Shown piece after piece: positions 1-11,278 of a DNA stretch of 64,000 bases. The stretch is from assembly GCF_033439725.1 (NCBI RefSeq), contig NW_026944384.1, positions 6,386,001 through 6,450,000 on the forward strand. The letters are read 5' to 3'. This DNA comes from Neurospora tetraspora (Eukaryota > Ascomycota > Sordariomycetes > Sordariales > Sordariaceae). A model generated the notes under the pieces. It was not told the origin of the DNA and ran no database searches. It worked only from the letters and a program-made list of their open reading frames with translations. Each line of letters starts with the position of its first letter. Within the stretch, counting starts at the first letter, position 1. The translations under genes and the position numbers were made by a program.

Positions 1-1779
1 TGTAGTTTGGGCCGCCTTTGGTCTCGAGCCTGCCAAGCAGCGTTGTTGCTGTCTCGTAGTCGGAGAAGAACGATCCCAGCGTTGAAGGACCATGCTGTTT
101 GGTATGGGACTCGCGGAAGCTATCAAATGGTGTGCCGAGCATGATCTCGATGAGGATGATGCCCAGGAATAGTCTTGTGGCGGCTGCGCATCAAGTTGCA
201 TGAGATCCGATGGTGCGGGAAGTTGTCTGACGACGATGGCTTCTTGTAAATGCGTTGTGCCGTTGCATCGGATGAGAAAGATGTCCTTCGTTGTCACCTT
301 GGTTGTGAGCCAGGGGGTTCCTGCCAGTTGAAGAACGCTGGATGCCAGGATGTAGGCAAGTCTTAGCCTGTCCTCGTCGTAGAAAGGAGCAGGAGCAGTG
401 AGCTGCTCGGTCAATACTTCGTGGAGAGATATGAATGAGCATTGGCCAAAGCTGTCCGAGGGAAGGAGATGACCTAGTGCATAGAGACCGTATCTTTCTG
501 TTGCCGATGCGTCGACTGCCGCTGGTCCGGTGATATGGCCGCAACAACCGCTTGCTTGTAGGCTGGGGAGCTGTCGTACAGTTTCACAAAGATCCATGAT
601 GATGTCCTCATTTGAAGCTTCCGGCTTTGTCTTGGTTACATCCAAGGTCAGGGTCTGGGTGGAAGACCTTGATGTTACCTCCACCTCTCCAGATGACTGG
701 GACGAATAACGCGACAACAGTCCAGGTCTCCTTGCTGCTGGATTTTCTGAGAAGGAAAACATAACGGTTTTCCGGGCCCGCTTCGTTGGACGTTCAGACT
801 CCACAGGAGCAGTCGGTTGCTGGTAAATTTGAGATTGACGAGGTCGACTGGAGGGTTTGACCACAAGAGAGCACCATAATCGATCGAGCTTTCCGTGTGC
901 GATGTTCTGATCAGATACCGCGAGCTTTACAGACAAGTTCCTGACCACATCTTCATCCTCATCGTCCGGTATGACGCTGGTGTGGGGAGGTGAGGATAGT
1001 TTCAGGCCCAAAAGATGAGAAGTAGGGCACTGACAGGCAGTCATTGCTGTACATAGGGCCTGATAGATACCACCGGATAGGGAATGCATGATACGATATA
1101 ACCTCCCGTTAGATCGTTTGTTCCGCTCAGGCTCCAGGTCTGAGTTCTGGGAGGTCAATGCCTCTAGGCTTGAAACTCCATCTCGTATGCGAGTCAGCAG
1201 TTCCAGATACACCGACTTGTTGAGGGCGAATGATAGCCTCTTCAGCTCCTTTCTGAAACTGACTCCTTGCGTATCTAACCGAGGCTAACGTACGGTTGTT
1301 GTTAGCAGGATCCTTGGTACCTCTAGCAATTGATCATCTTTGCCTTCTTTTCTCAACACCTAAAGTGCTAGGAGCTCTCTTACCTGACCATCCGGACCTA
1401 CGTTCAACTTCTCTTGCAGCTCTTGAAGGGCACGATTCATGTCTTTGACATTCTCCTCAAAGATACGTGCTGCTCTCCATAGCCTCTGCCGGATCTTGTG
1501 GTAGATCTCTGGATTCTCTGCTTCCTTCCAAAGGGGCCCGAACGTATTCTCGATCATCTTTTCGATGATGGGTGGTTGCGCTATACCCATAAGAAGCTTC
1601 TCACAGACGTTTTGAAGCTTCACGTGCTCTGTTTCCAATCCTCTCTTCAGGATCCTGAGCTCCCGTGTGTAGAATCGCCATTGTTGTATGGCCCCGGCAC
1701 CTTTGGCATAGCCCTCCAAGGCAGAGATAATGAGAGGCAACGCCCCAAGGACAAGGCCCGCGACCTCAAATCCTGACAT
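1..1779 (-). CDS. DUF7580-like protein, 3' part beyond window
   Basis: The start is the ATG at 1779 (MSGFEVAGLVLGALPLIISA), the typical opening of a large fungal family with an N-terminal helical region and a C-terminal DUF7580 (kinase-like) region. Exon 1 is 1779-1384. The intron is 1383-1285 (GTAAGA to TTAG, branch CTAAC). Exon 2 runs to the window edge and includes YGLYALGHLL, a heavily charged middle, and RLRLAYILASSVLQLAGTPW, the family's helical C-terminal hallmark. The last stretch, LFLGIILIEIMLGTPFDSF (about 180-120), lies in a different frame from the part before it. A TGA near 192 blocks the second frame upstream, so there is either a frameshift or an intron I cannot place. The molecular role is unknown; relatives sit among prion-like and allorecognition genes. 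It is divergent from the C2H2 gene at 2208. Family assignment rests on remembered patterns. Confidence 0.7.
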
Positions 1780-2207
1780 AGCTGGATACTCAGAGGTGAG
1801 ATAGGCCGGTGGATGAACTGAAGAACTGTCAGAACCGGGCCTGATCAGCGGTAGACGTGTACGTGGTGAAAGGAATAGGGGTAGATGGGTACATTCCAGG
1901 CGGCCATCATTGGGGTCGAGAGGCACAAATCGCCAACATTGAGGTTGGCGCCCGCCAACAATAACCACCGTCGCACAGTGGCGCAGTCCATTCTTTCCCC
2001 GCGCTGCCTGACCCCGCCTTTGGGACCTGTTATTGAGCCTGTCCTACCTGTTTACGTAAGGCGGCTCAAGTGTGCCACTTTCCACGACTTCACTGCTCCC
2101 ATCTCACTGCTCGTCATGGGTTCCCTTTACGGTCACATTGTCAACTCAACCTACGGCTCCAAAATTCTCTGAAAGGTGAAGAAGCCCTTCATCGGCAATC
2201 TGAAGCC
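1780..2207. promoter_or_regulatory. Shared divergent promoter region
   Basis: This 428-bp gap separates the ATG codons of the divergent DUF7580-like and C2H2 genes and must hold both promoters and 5' leaders. I see no clear TATA box. The part next to the C2H2 gene is pyrimidine-rich, as is usual for fungal leaders. An upstream ATG at 2115 opens a short frame ending at 2172, before the chosen start at 2208. Confidence 0.45.
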
Positions 2208-4015
2208 ATGGCGAATATCTCGGCGTTGGTACCTTCATGCCTTAACGGGTTCAGGTCACTGAATGACAGTCTTCCTCCAGAGTCTGGCCGGGTTGATGCC
2301 GATGTCCCGGAAGGTCTTCGTCCTTTGATCAAGAATGAGTTGGGAAGATTCCGAGTATGGGTGACGAACCTGGGGGCACATCGCGCGGGGAGGTCTTCGC
2401 TGGATTACCGGCTACGGGATGCATCGCACATCCGGGCCCAGGTGATCAATTTGTTGGACGACCTGCTGGAATGTCTTCAGGATGGTGAGTTTGAGCCTTG
2501 AGAGATCCACAGCTGGTACAAGGCTAATGTGTGAATTTGGGAACCTTCTTGTTCGGCGGCTTCAATAGCCAACGGAACAGTCGAACCTTGGGACAACATC
2601 GAATCCACTTCAGACGGCGAGGACTCGGACAGTGATGGCTCTGAACCTTATGGTCCTACAGATCTTACCGAACTATCGCAGATTGTTTCTGAAGCCTCTG
2701 AGATCATCAACTGCCTCTTCAGGCTATCAGTCTCGATCCACAATCCCGCCCCTCACGGTCGCTTCAGGCGGGCAACAATGACCGACACCTCCCATTTTGA
2801 AATGTTCGACACAGCCCATATCCGGAATAAGTTTCCTTCCGCAGATCAAGGAATTGTCAAACAGCTTGGGAAAGCCAACTCCTTTAGGCGCCAATTTTTT
2901 CGGTACCGGGAGGAGCATCATCAGAAACTTGCGCAAGGACTGCCAAACGAGGACATGGAGCCGACAGGATGCGATGACACAAAGACAATAGGAGACACCA
3001 CTGTGGCCTCTTCTCTCCCGCAACATCTGAAAGCATCTAGCTCGGACGGTTCTGGTTTCGAGGACTGCGACAGCCGCTCTGAGGCTGGTCGAATCGAGAC
3101 CTCCTTTGCTCCTAGCTCTGCTCCTGATGGAAGAGCATCAAGAGTACCCTCGATTCCAGACGAAGCAGAGAATGGGCCAGTTGAGTGCCCTTTCTGTTAC
3201 CGGATGATATCAGTTGAGACAACGAAAGCATGGAGGTGAGAATCTTATCACGGCCTAAAGCCCTCTTCCGGTCATTGTCCATGCTGACTGACCCGTCTAA
3301 CAGAAAACATGTTCTCGGAGACTTACGGCCCTATATCTGCCTACATCCGGACTGCTACGTCACAGGGCAAGACTTCCAACGACGTCATCAGTGGATGCAG
3401 CACGTTCAACAAGCCCACTGGAAAACATGGCTGTGTCCCCTAGGATGCAAAAACACACACATCGAAGACATACCCGCGCTTGAATCCCATCTTGCAACGT
3501 TCCATAAGGAACATGCGGAGACTCTGAGCCCAGAGAGCCTCGTTCGACTGGCCGAACACGATAGACCGCTTGATGCGCCCAAAAATTGTGAGTTGTGCAA
3601 CGAAGAGCTGGACTCGTTCAAATCATACTCCCGTCACGTTGGACGCCACCAAGAAGACGTAGCTTTGTTTGTGTTGCCGGACCGTGGACTGGACGAGGAA
3701 TCCCTTTCAGTTGCCCAGAACGAGGAATCTTCCAAAGGTCCTGGACTTGGCTACCTCCAAGAGAACGAGGAAGGGGGGCCTGAATCTGAGGGTGAATCCA
3801 ACAATTCCTTCACGGCGGAACGACAGTGGGAGTCTGAGAAATCAGACGCCGGACACGAAGAAGCCTTGACTAAGGAATCAGATATTTCGTGGCGATTGTA
3901 TCATTATCAGGCGCCCGGTTCATCCATAAGCCAAAACACTTTGAAAGCTCATGAAGACTACCACAGCGGGAGTATGGGGAGAGTGTTAAGGCTTGATGGG
4001 GGGGCACAAGGCTAG
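2208..4015 (+). CDS. C2H2 zinc-finger protein of the fungal helical-N-terminus type
   Basis: Three exons: 2208-2484, 2569-3235 and 3304-4015. Introns are GTGAGT to ATAG and GTGAGA to ACAG. Phases agree and give 551 residues. The N-terminal third has the helical pattern around RVWVTNLGAHRAGRSSLDYR followed by LRDASHIRAQV, the hallmark of a large ascomycete family often annotated only as C2H2 or, by error propagation, 'oxidoreductase acuF'. Residues about 295-440 carry several C2H2-like fingers: CPFC with WRKHV, CLHPDC with HVQQAH, CPLGC with HLATFH, and CELC with HVGRH followed by ALFVLP. A Ser/Glu-rich tail follows. Likely roles are nucleic-acid or protein binding; no pathway is known. It shares a promoter region with the DUF7580-like gene. 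The longer frame upstream of 2208 lacks a conserved sequence and was not used. Confidence 0.8.
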
Positions 4016-4221
4016 TCTCAAAATTTAGAGCAGATAACTGGCCCCGCCTTGTAAGATTGCCTAGCCTTAATATTAAATCTAGTATTATTAGCTAAGGAAG
4101 GCCCCTAATTAATCAAAAAGGCCAACTAATCATGATCGTCCAGGTCCCAATAAAACTACTCATCATCTTCATTATCTTCACCATCTTCATCATCTTCCTC
4201 CCATTCCAGCTGCTTCGGCTT

Positions 4222-5568
4222 TCAATCGTCCTCTTCAACGACGTCCCAATAACCACATCTATCATCATCGTCCTCATCCGCTTCATCTTCTCCCCAATTC
4301 AACTCGCATTCCTCTTCAAATCTTGTCTTCGGAACATCAAACGCTCTAATAAGTGCCAAAAGTGCAATCTCTTCCTTGTCTTGGGCTTCCTCGTCGTTAA
4401 GGCCGCTTATCTCCACTTCTAGTCCCAGGGCCACTACCATTGCCCGATGCAGGTATTGACTCTCTGTAGTCCATGCCTTCTTTCCAATCAGTCGCTTGAG
4501 CATGCCGATATCCTCAGGCTTAGCGCGGTTATCAATATCGTGCCGCCACGCCATTTTGAGGATGGAAAGCACAAACAGAAAGTACAGATATTCCACCCTT
4601 GGACGGAATGTACATGCCGGTCGGAAGTGGAGTTGCTTCCCGTCTAATTCCTTAACTGCCATCCCTGGATGTTCGATCGTGGCCGGCAATGTGTGATAGA
4701 AGTGAACATCCAGAAAGTCCTCCGCCTTCGGATCAATCACCTTCCACTTGTATTCTCGTGGGTGACGCGCTTCCCATTCGGCCAACGCCTTATCGCTTGC
4801 CAACTCATTATCTTCGATGTTTGGTACAATCGCTATGGCCCCATGGTCGAGGGCGCGCTCGACCTGGTGTAAGAGGAGGAGGTTGTTGCGTGCGGAAAGT
4901 AGCTCTGCTTGGGCGCCCTCTCCGAAAAGCGCGGCCATCATTTCGGGGCCGAATTGATAGGGTACAACGGGTGCTGCAACCATGGACAAAGCGCCTTTAA
5001 GGGTGCCGGTGGCTGAATCGAAAACAAAATCGATTATCCCCGGCAGTTTTGGCCTGCTCATTCATGCGTCGTATTCCTTGAGTAGCGTCCTTCTGTACTG
5101 GGACCGCTCGACTCGGGTGATTTTGCCCGTGCCCTCCTTTTCGATACCGATTCCGAGGTAACACGCCGTCAAGGAGGCAAGGGATCTCGGAGCAGCTTCT
5201 CCGCGTGTGATCCTGTCGACTTGCCTCTGGTAAAGATGCTTCTCGAGCGTAGCCGCCTTTGTCTTCTCAATCAAGAGGGCAGCATCCCTTACTTCCTCAG
5301 GCTCATCGGCATCCTCGTCCTCGTTCAGATTGGCCAGATGTCGGAGGTACTTGGCCTCCGCTTCGAGGGCCTTGATTTTCTTGGTCGCGAACTCGGCAGC
5401 TGTCATCCATGCCCCACGATCGTAAATGGTCGAGTATTTGATCGTATGCCTTGCTTTCTTCATGGCCATTAATGCTAACTCGGAGTCCGTAAGCAATTTC
5501 TTAGATGCCACGGCAGTCTGATCGCGGGAGATGCGTGCAGTGATTTCTGTGTTCGCCGGAAACGACAT
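4222..5568 (-). pseudogene. HNH-nuclease-like protein, interrupted and lacking the catalytic His
   Basis: Two adjacent frames (168 and 279 residues) are in the same phase and separated only by one TGA at 5064-5062, so they read as one HNH_2-type fungal protein with a nonsense codon. The first part is a charged helical region ending RSQYRRTLLKEYDA. The second carries the family pattern AAPVVPYQFGP, then LLSARNNLLLLHQVERALDHG, then AIAIVPN, ending with FRPRVEYLYFLFVLSILKMAW and an acidic tail. Family members normally have AAH at the first motif; here position 31 of the second frame is Pro, so the metal/catalytic His is missing. Either the gene is dead, or the second half is translated from its own ATG just after the TGA (5061), or the stop is read through. 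Dead gene is the simplest reading. Confidence 0.65.
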
Positions 5569-6997
5569 CGTTGCAATATTTTGGACTGATTCGTGAAACT
5601 CTGTGGGAGAAAGTGTGTGGCAATGTGCTAGGGTGTATGGTCTGACGCTGGAATGATTGTTAGCTTGATCGTTGAGTGCTGGAGATTTATTATAATACCT
5701 ACTGATCCTCGCAGTGGGTGAAGATTGATCGCTTTGGGGATAATTCTAGGATGAATTCAAGGAAGTGGAATGGAAGACGTAGGAGTGCTTTCGGTCGTCG
5801 TAGAGTATGTTTCTCCGCGGGGTATGCTCGCTGCCCGGCTGTATGATACGTCTGGGTATGAGTGTTACAGGAACTTTGGAGGTGATAATGAAAGGAGGAA
5901 CAAGAGAGAAGTGAAAAAGAAGAGAGAATGGTCATTAAAACCTCGAGGTGGGTAAAGGTGCTTAGTCAGAAGGTGTCGCCACATGACTCAATAAGAGCAA
6001 ACCGGCATGTATTAGCTCTGTTCTTTTGCGTGATCCAATACACGTACATCTTTCAATGTCCGGTGTGCGTTGAGGCTGCGCATATTGGAGAGCACGTGAC
6101 CTGGAAGGGTCCTCGCAATCTGGCTTCTGGCACCCCACATCTGTATCTAGATTCTTACCGAGAACACCACACACACGGAGACTACTAGATTGATGAATCA
6201 TCACCACCTCTTTTGATACTCTTTGATTCCATCTACAGATTCATACAGGAATAGCCTTATTGCTGTGCCCCTCCTACCTGACTTTTTCTTATATCTCTAA
6301 GGTAATGCGGTACTCTACGGGCAGTTTCGGGGTTCCGTCGGGGTTCCGACTTATCTGGTGACGTAAACGGGTGGGAGTGAAAGAAGGAAAAAGCACCTGC
6401 GGGTACATATAGGGCTCGCCACCCTGCACCTCCACTACATCTGCAGCTTTCACGTTGCAGCTTTCCTAGACCCGAGGGTCAAAGTTTAACGCTAGACTAA
6501 GAATCTATATACATATGTACGACTACGTGGCTATCAAGATAAATAGCGCGACTTCAACACTGCGTTGCCGGACTTACCGGGACTCCGGGCTTCGTTGATT
6601 TCTACTGCACATGTTGACCGAATCCGCGCCCTAGCTCCGATCCCGTCCTCGGTACAATTTACTACCTACCTACCTCTACCTGATTTCGGGATTTCTAGAG
6701 GACGATGGTCGGTGGGAGACTAGTGACACCCGTCTCCAGAACCACATCAAGGCATCGCAAGGGAGATCGGAGCGTGGACGCTGCCGAAATAAACCAAACT
6801 ATTGAAGGCGTTCGCGACAGTTCGCCTCGAGAAATGCCTTGAACTTAACCTTTGGCCAAACAATCCTCACGGCCCCACCCCTCCCGCTCAGCCGCTCACC
6901 TCCAGCTAGCCCTCAACAACCGCCCCCCGCTCCCGCTCCAATCCTATCCCACCCCGGCCACCCCAAAAAGATCATCTTTTTTTTCGGCCGTCTCCGA
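5569..6997. other. Intergenic region, no gene seen
   Basis: About 1.4 kb upstream of the HNH-like gene and downstream of the F-box/ankyrin pseudogene. Open frames here are under 90 codons without recognisable domains. TTATAATA near 5689 could be the TATA element of the HNH-like gene. I see no repeat or element. Confidence 0.4.
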
Positions 6998-8489
6998 CTA
7001 GGAACAAATCCCACGGTATAACGGCGCGTACTCGATCTCCTCCACCGTCGCCTTCTCTACTCTCAATCCTCTCACCACTACCTCCATCCACTCCCTCGCC
7101 TTTGTTTCCGCCTCCTCCGATATTCCTTCCGGTCTCTGCACGCACCTCAACATGAGCTTCACCATCCTTAGCGCTACCGCCCTCCTCTTTAGAGGCAGAT
7201 CCTCAGTTCTATTCGACATCGCGTTCCCCAACGGCGTGCGGCCTTCCGCATCCGTGATATCTAGACGCGCGCCTCGCCGGATTAGTTCGGTTACCAACCT
7301 CCTGTGCGCCCTACCGTTGTCCTTGACGTAGATGTAGTTAAGCGATTGCTGGGCCCTGCTCGCTACATGTACTGGTCCGCCTTCGCCTTGGTCTCTGTGC
7401 CTGATCAGGAAATGCAGCGGGCTTTTACGGCCAAACGGAGGGCCGGGAGGGAGGTCATCGGGTCACTCGCCGTTGACGTCCACGCCTAGATCGAGGAGTG
7501 CCGTGACGTGTTCGGCTCTGCAGCTGCGTTCATGCAACATCCACCAGAAGGGGGGGCATGCTTTGCCGCCAAGGGAAGGGTGGCACGGGGCGGGTGAGGC
7601 TGGCGCCGGCACGGACGAGGAGGGTGATGGATTGTTGCATGATGGGGGCGTCGTTGATGTAGATGGCGGTCTTGAGACGGGTGCTCTGGTACCAGCTGAT
7701 GGAGTTGAGCGCGGATATGGCGCTCTCGTCGGTACCCATGTGCTCGAGGACGACTTTCAATAGGGCCAAAGGCTCATGCCAGGGAGACCACTGGTCGTCG
7801 CCCAACGGTAGATGACGCCGGCGACTTATTGGTGCCAAAGGATCATGCCTCTCGCGCTCGGGCAGCTCGGCGCGTATGGTGGCGTGGACGGGATGTTCGC
7901 CGTCGATCTGAGCCGCTGCTTCAAGAGAGGCTCCGCGTTTCACCAGAAGCCGAAGGGTTAGGACGTGTTGTGTCTCACAAATTGCCAGATGCAGAAGCGA
8001 CCGCCGCCGTCCATCATTAGTTTCCCTGGTTCGATGTCGGTTGCAGTCAGGACACGCATTGTTAGAAGGGCTATCGAAGTCGTTTAGCTCCGCGCCTCGG
8101 TCGAGAAGCCATCGAACAGCTTCGTCATGTCCGTGCGAAACGGCGAGCTGTAGTGCCGTGGCCCAGCCATAGATAATGGGACCAACGGGCATGCCAAACC
8201 ATGGAAAATCTCGGCCATTTCGATATTGGACTTGTTTATCCAGGTCCGCCCCGCAGGACTTTGCCTTGGCCAGGACTGTAATAGAGTTGTGGTTAGCTCC
8301 TTATAGCAAAGCATCTTGACAGTTCGTGTTGTCGGCACTCCGATACAGCTGTAGCTCGTAGATCGAGCGCAGACGCTTCGACGTCCTGGCAACTACGGCC
8401 ACCGTGTCAAGCCGACCATCTTGCTTCAGGCTGTTGCCGATAAGAAGGTGTAGCTCCTCCGGAAGGCGCAAGAACAACGAGCTGTGCAT
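6998..8489 (-). pseudogene. F-box/ankyrin protein, decayed copy
   Basis: Homologous along its length to the intact genes at 9049-10608 and 11279-12832. It starts MHSSLFLRLPEELHLLIG, an F-box, then YELQLYRSADN. It then hits an in-frame TAA at 8303-8301 exactly where the paralogues have Trp in KALMWG. Ankyrin units follow (TALQLAVSHGHDEAVRWLL, LLHLAICETQ). A frame change is required at the run of seven G at 7550-7556, and a second stop, TGA, lies at 7465-7463. The 3' part (ELIRRGARLDITDAEGRTPL to 6998) is otherwise well preserved. Trp to TAA needs two G-to-A changes, as RIP would make. Three separate lesions make a non-functional copy nearly certain. Confidence 0.85.
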
Positions 8490-9048
8490 CTTGGTCGACT
8501 ATGAGATGAGTCTGTGGTGGGAGAGCGGTCAGAAGGGAGTCTGATGATAGATGAATCCAGAGGAGAAACTGTAAAAGACGGAATCCGATGACAAAGAAAG
8601 TGACTGGGTGATTTTAGGCACCAGAGACTCCTGGCTACATCGCTTGGTCGATTCGTGGCCGCTATTTGCTGGCCGAGATCTCTTCCCCTGTAGTGACAGC
8701 CTATTACAACACACGGGGTAGCTCACCGGCTACCGGTACCTGTACGCTGTGCCTATAGCGTTCGGCTTGTATTCCGACTCATGATGTTGGCCAACCATGT
8801 CGTCGATGTTTGCATGTCTCGAAGAGCCTACTGCCCACTGATATCCATCGTGCATGGTGCAAAGAAGGCAGGGAGGAGAGCCTGTGAGGCTAGTTGTCTA
8901 CTAGGCCAAGCACCACCACGTGTGTACTGTTAGCAAAGCAGCCTCATGAAGCATCAAGCAAGGTTTTGGTATGTTAGCAAAGAGGGAGATACTCACTTCG
9001 ATCCTGGCACTCGACAGCCGTTCCAACCGAGATCAGAGATGACATCCC
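8490..9048. other. Intergenic region between F-box/ankyrin copies
   Basis: 559 bp that must hold the 3' end of the downstream-facing gene region and the old promoter of the pseudogene. No open frame with a recognisable product and no repeat was noticed. Confidence 0.4.
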
Positions 9049-10608
9049 TCAGTCACGGCTCCTCACCAACCGTCCTCCATTCGCTCCACGAGACCAAGAT
9101 TTCCACCCCAGACGAATAGGTTGGGCTCTTCCGTCATCTTCATCATCATCACCCCGTCTCGGTCCCGGCCCAACTCTTACCCGCTCATCCGACAGATCAT
9201 ACAAGGCATGCTCAGCCCTGAGATCCTCCTTAATCTGTTCCATGCATTTTTCCGCCTCTTCCCGGGCGGCTTCGGTAATCTTACCCTCCTTGACGTGCTT
9301 CAGCAAGAGCTTCAACAGCTTGTAGGCGGCAACTCGGCGCGGGAGGGAGAGAAATGGAGCGCCGTGTGATATGGCGTTCTCTAGGGGCGTGGAGTTGAAC
9401 TGGGTGGCTTTGATCATCAATGAGGCTCCGGAGCGGACGAGTGCCTCGATAGTTTCATTTACCCTCTTCCTGCGGCGCTGATCACCTCGGCGATAACCGA
9501 CCCCTCCATCCATCCATTCAGGGGTTTCTCCTCTGTAAGCCTCTTTGTTGGGTATGAGACGGTGCAGCGGGGTCAACCAATTCTGATCCACAGGGATGGG
9601 AGGCTTCCCGTCCGGGTTGCAGCCCAGACGGAGAAGATGTTGGGCCGTTACATAGCCTCCAAGACGGATTACGTGAAGGAGGGGTGACTTTCCTGCGTGG
9701 CGGGACCCAGCAGGGTACGGGCCGAGGCTGGCCCCTCCCTGGTGGACAAGCGTCGGAATGATTGTGCGCAAGAAACTAGGACTCCTTGCCGCTCGCAGCA
9801 GGGCTTCCTCAAGAACGGTTTGACGATTGTGAGGGCTGACCACGTTGACAAGGTCGCGATCGCTTGGGTATTCCAGCATGGCGGTCAGGAACTCGATCTC
9901 CTTCTTGGCAATGGCCGTATGCATTGCGGTTTGGAGGATTAGGCACCTGTCGAACATTTTAGACTCTTCCAAAGCTGCTGGCCCGAGGTAGTCCATGATG
10001 AGCTTTGCGGATGGAAGATGACCTCTGCATAAGGCCAGATGTAATGTCGAGCATTTGTGCTTCGGCTCTCTGTAGCTAGCACGAGCTGTACAGTTGCACA
10101 TGTCGACGGCAGCTTCGCCGGGCGTGTTGATCACCGCGCCCTCTTTAATTAGGTATACTACAGAGCGGTCACGGCCGTTCTGAACAGCATGCTGGAGCAT
10201 CGTTCCCAAGCCATGCCGGAACGACCCATGATAGTAATCATAGTAGCTATCTTTGCCGTGACAACCCTTGACTCGGGCATTGATGTCAGCTCCATACGCT
10301 TTGGCTTGAGCCATCACAGGCACCGACTCATTGGTGATACCCCACATAAGCGCCTTAACGAGGTTGTTTGAGTCTCGTGCTGGATCTTTTCTCCAAAGCT
10401 CATATGGGTACCAATACGGGTTGTTTGCATGCTTGGTGGTTCTGTACAATCGTGGCTCGTATATCGACCTCAGCCTATTCGAGGACCTAGACAATACGGC
10501 GAGTGTGTCCCACCGACCATGGTCCTCTAGGAATCCCGAAATCATGAGGTGAATTTCGGGAGGCAGGTACGGACGTCCCTGTGCGGTGCGGGGGACGTTT
10601 GTGTCCAT
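9049..10608 (-). CDS. F-box protein with ankyrin repeats (519 aa)
   Basis: A single uninterrupted frame from ATG at 10608. Residues about 13-57 form an F-box (YLPPEIHLMISGFLEDHG, LAVLSRSSNRLRSIYEPRLY), which would bind Skp1 of an SCF ubiquitin ligase. Degenerate ankyrin repeats follow: MLQHAVQNGRDRSVVYLIKEG, LHLALCRGHLPSAKLI, SPLLHVIRLGGYVTAQHLLR and SGASLMIKATQFNSTPLENA. Two Cys near MCNCTARASYREPKHKC are conserved in the neighbouring paralogue as MCQCGSY. The C-terminus is acidic then basic. By analogy it would be a substrate receptor, with ankyrin repeats binding the target; the target is unknown. It sits tail-to-head with two similar genes and a decayed copy, so the array arose by tandem duplication. 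Confidence 0.85.
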   Translation of the reverse strand: MDTNVPRTAQGRPYLPPEIHLMISGFLEDHGRWDTLAVLSRSSNRLRSIYEPRLYRTTKHANNPYWYPYELWRKDPARDSNNLVKALMWGITNESVPVMAQAKAYGADINARVKGCHGKDSYYDYYHGSFRHGLGTMLQHAVQNGRDRSVVYLIKEGAVINTPGEAAVDMCNCTARASYREPKHKCSTLHLALCRGHLPSAKLIMDYLGPAALEESKMFDRCLILQTAMHTAIAKKEIEFLTAMLEYPSDRDLVNVVSPHNRQTVLEEALLRAARSPSFLRTIIPTLVHQGGASLGPYPAGSRHAGKSPLLHVIRLGGYVTAQHLLRLGCNPDGKPPIPVDQNWLTPLHRLIPNKEAYRGETPEWMDGGVGYRRGDQRRRKRVNETIEALVRSGASLMIKATQFNSTPLENAISHGAPFLSLPRRVAAYKLLKLLLKHVKEGKITEAAREEAEKCMEQIKEDLRAEHALYDLSDERVRVGPGPRRGDDDEDDGRAQPIRLGWKSWSRGANGGRLVRSRD

Positions 10609-11278
10609 GGTTGTCTGGTCGTTGGGTTGGTAGATTTACGTACGTGATGGCCAATAAAGTTAGTTGACGCGTCTGTTCCGCTCCGTTGTCTCGGTCGGCA
10701 ATGGTCGTCGCAATGTAGGTCGCAGGCCCTGTCGTTGATTTGATCGACAGCGCGCTATGTTTCGTCGTCCTGTAATTGGGACTGTCGCTGCGGTAGAGGT
10801 CGCGTCGCGTAAGCAGCTGGAGGAATAGCCCTTTCATGCAAGTCGCTGCAATGAGCTACACTTCAATCTACTCCAAACTACCCCAATCAGAGGGCCAGAA
10901 TTCTTACTGCCATCCTTACTGCCATACCGCTTGAATAGCCGATGTTAACGCTGTAAGAAACACCAACACAGTGCTTCATCATCTATAAATATAGGGCGTC
11001 GCTCCCTGAAAAGACAGTGGATGAGGCTATTCCCAATCAAAAAAGGAAACAAACGCTTACAGTCTTATGTCAAGAAGGGCCGATAAGCTGATATCCTCGT
11101 TGCCATTTCCATAGTAATGAAGTGATGATACAAATTCCGCACACTACAACAAATCCTCTGTCCGTGGGTGTGCGCTTGCATCACCCATTAACTCCATAAC
11201 TGAGAAAAAAAGAAAAGCAAACCCCCAAACTCCAGAACAATGAGAAGTACAAATAACTTACACACTTCCAATCACCCT
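10609..11278. other. Intergenic region between F-box/ankyrin genes
   Basis: 670 bp. It contains the presumed promoter of the 9049-10608 gene at its left part and the 3' flank of the next gene at its right part. TATAAATATA around 10984 is an AT-rich candidate element. No coding content recognised. Confidence 0.4.
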
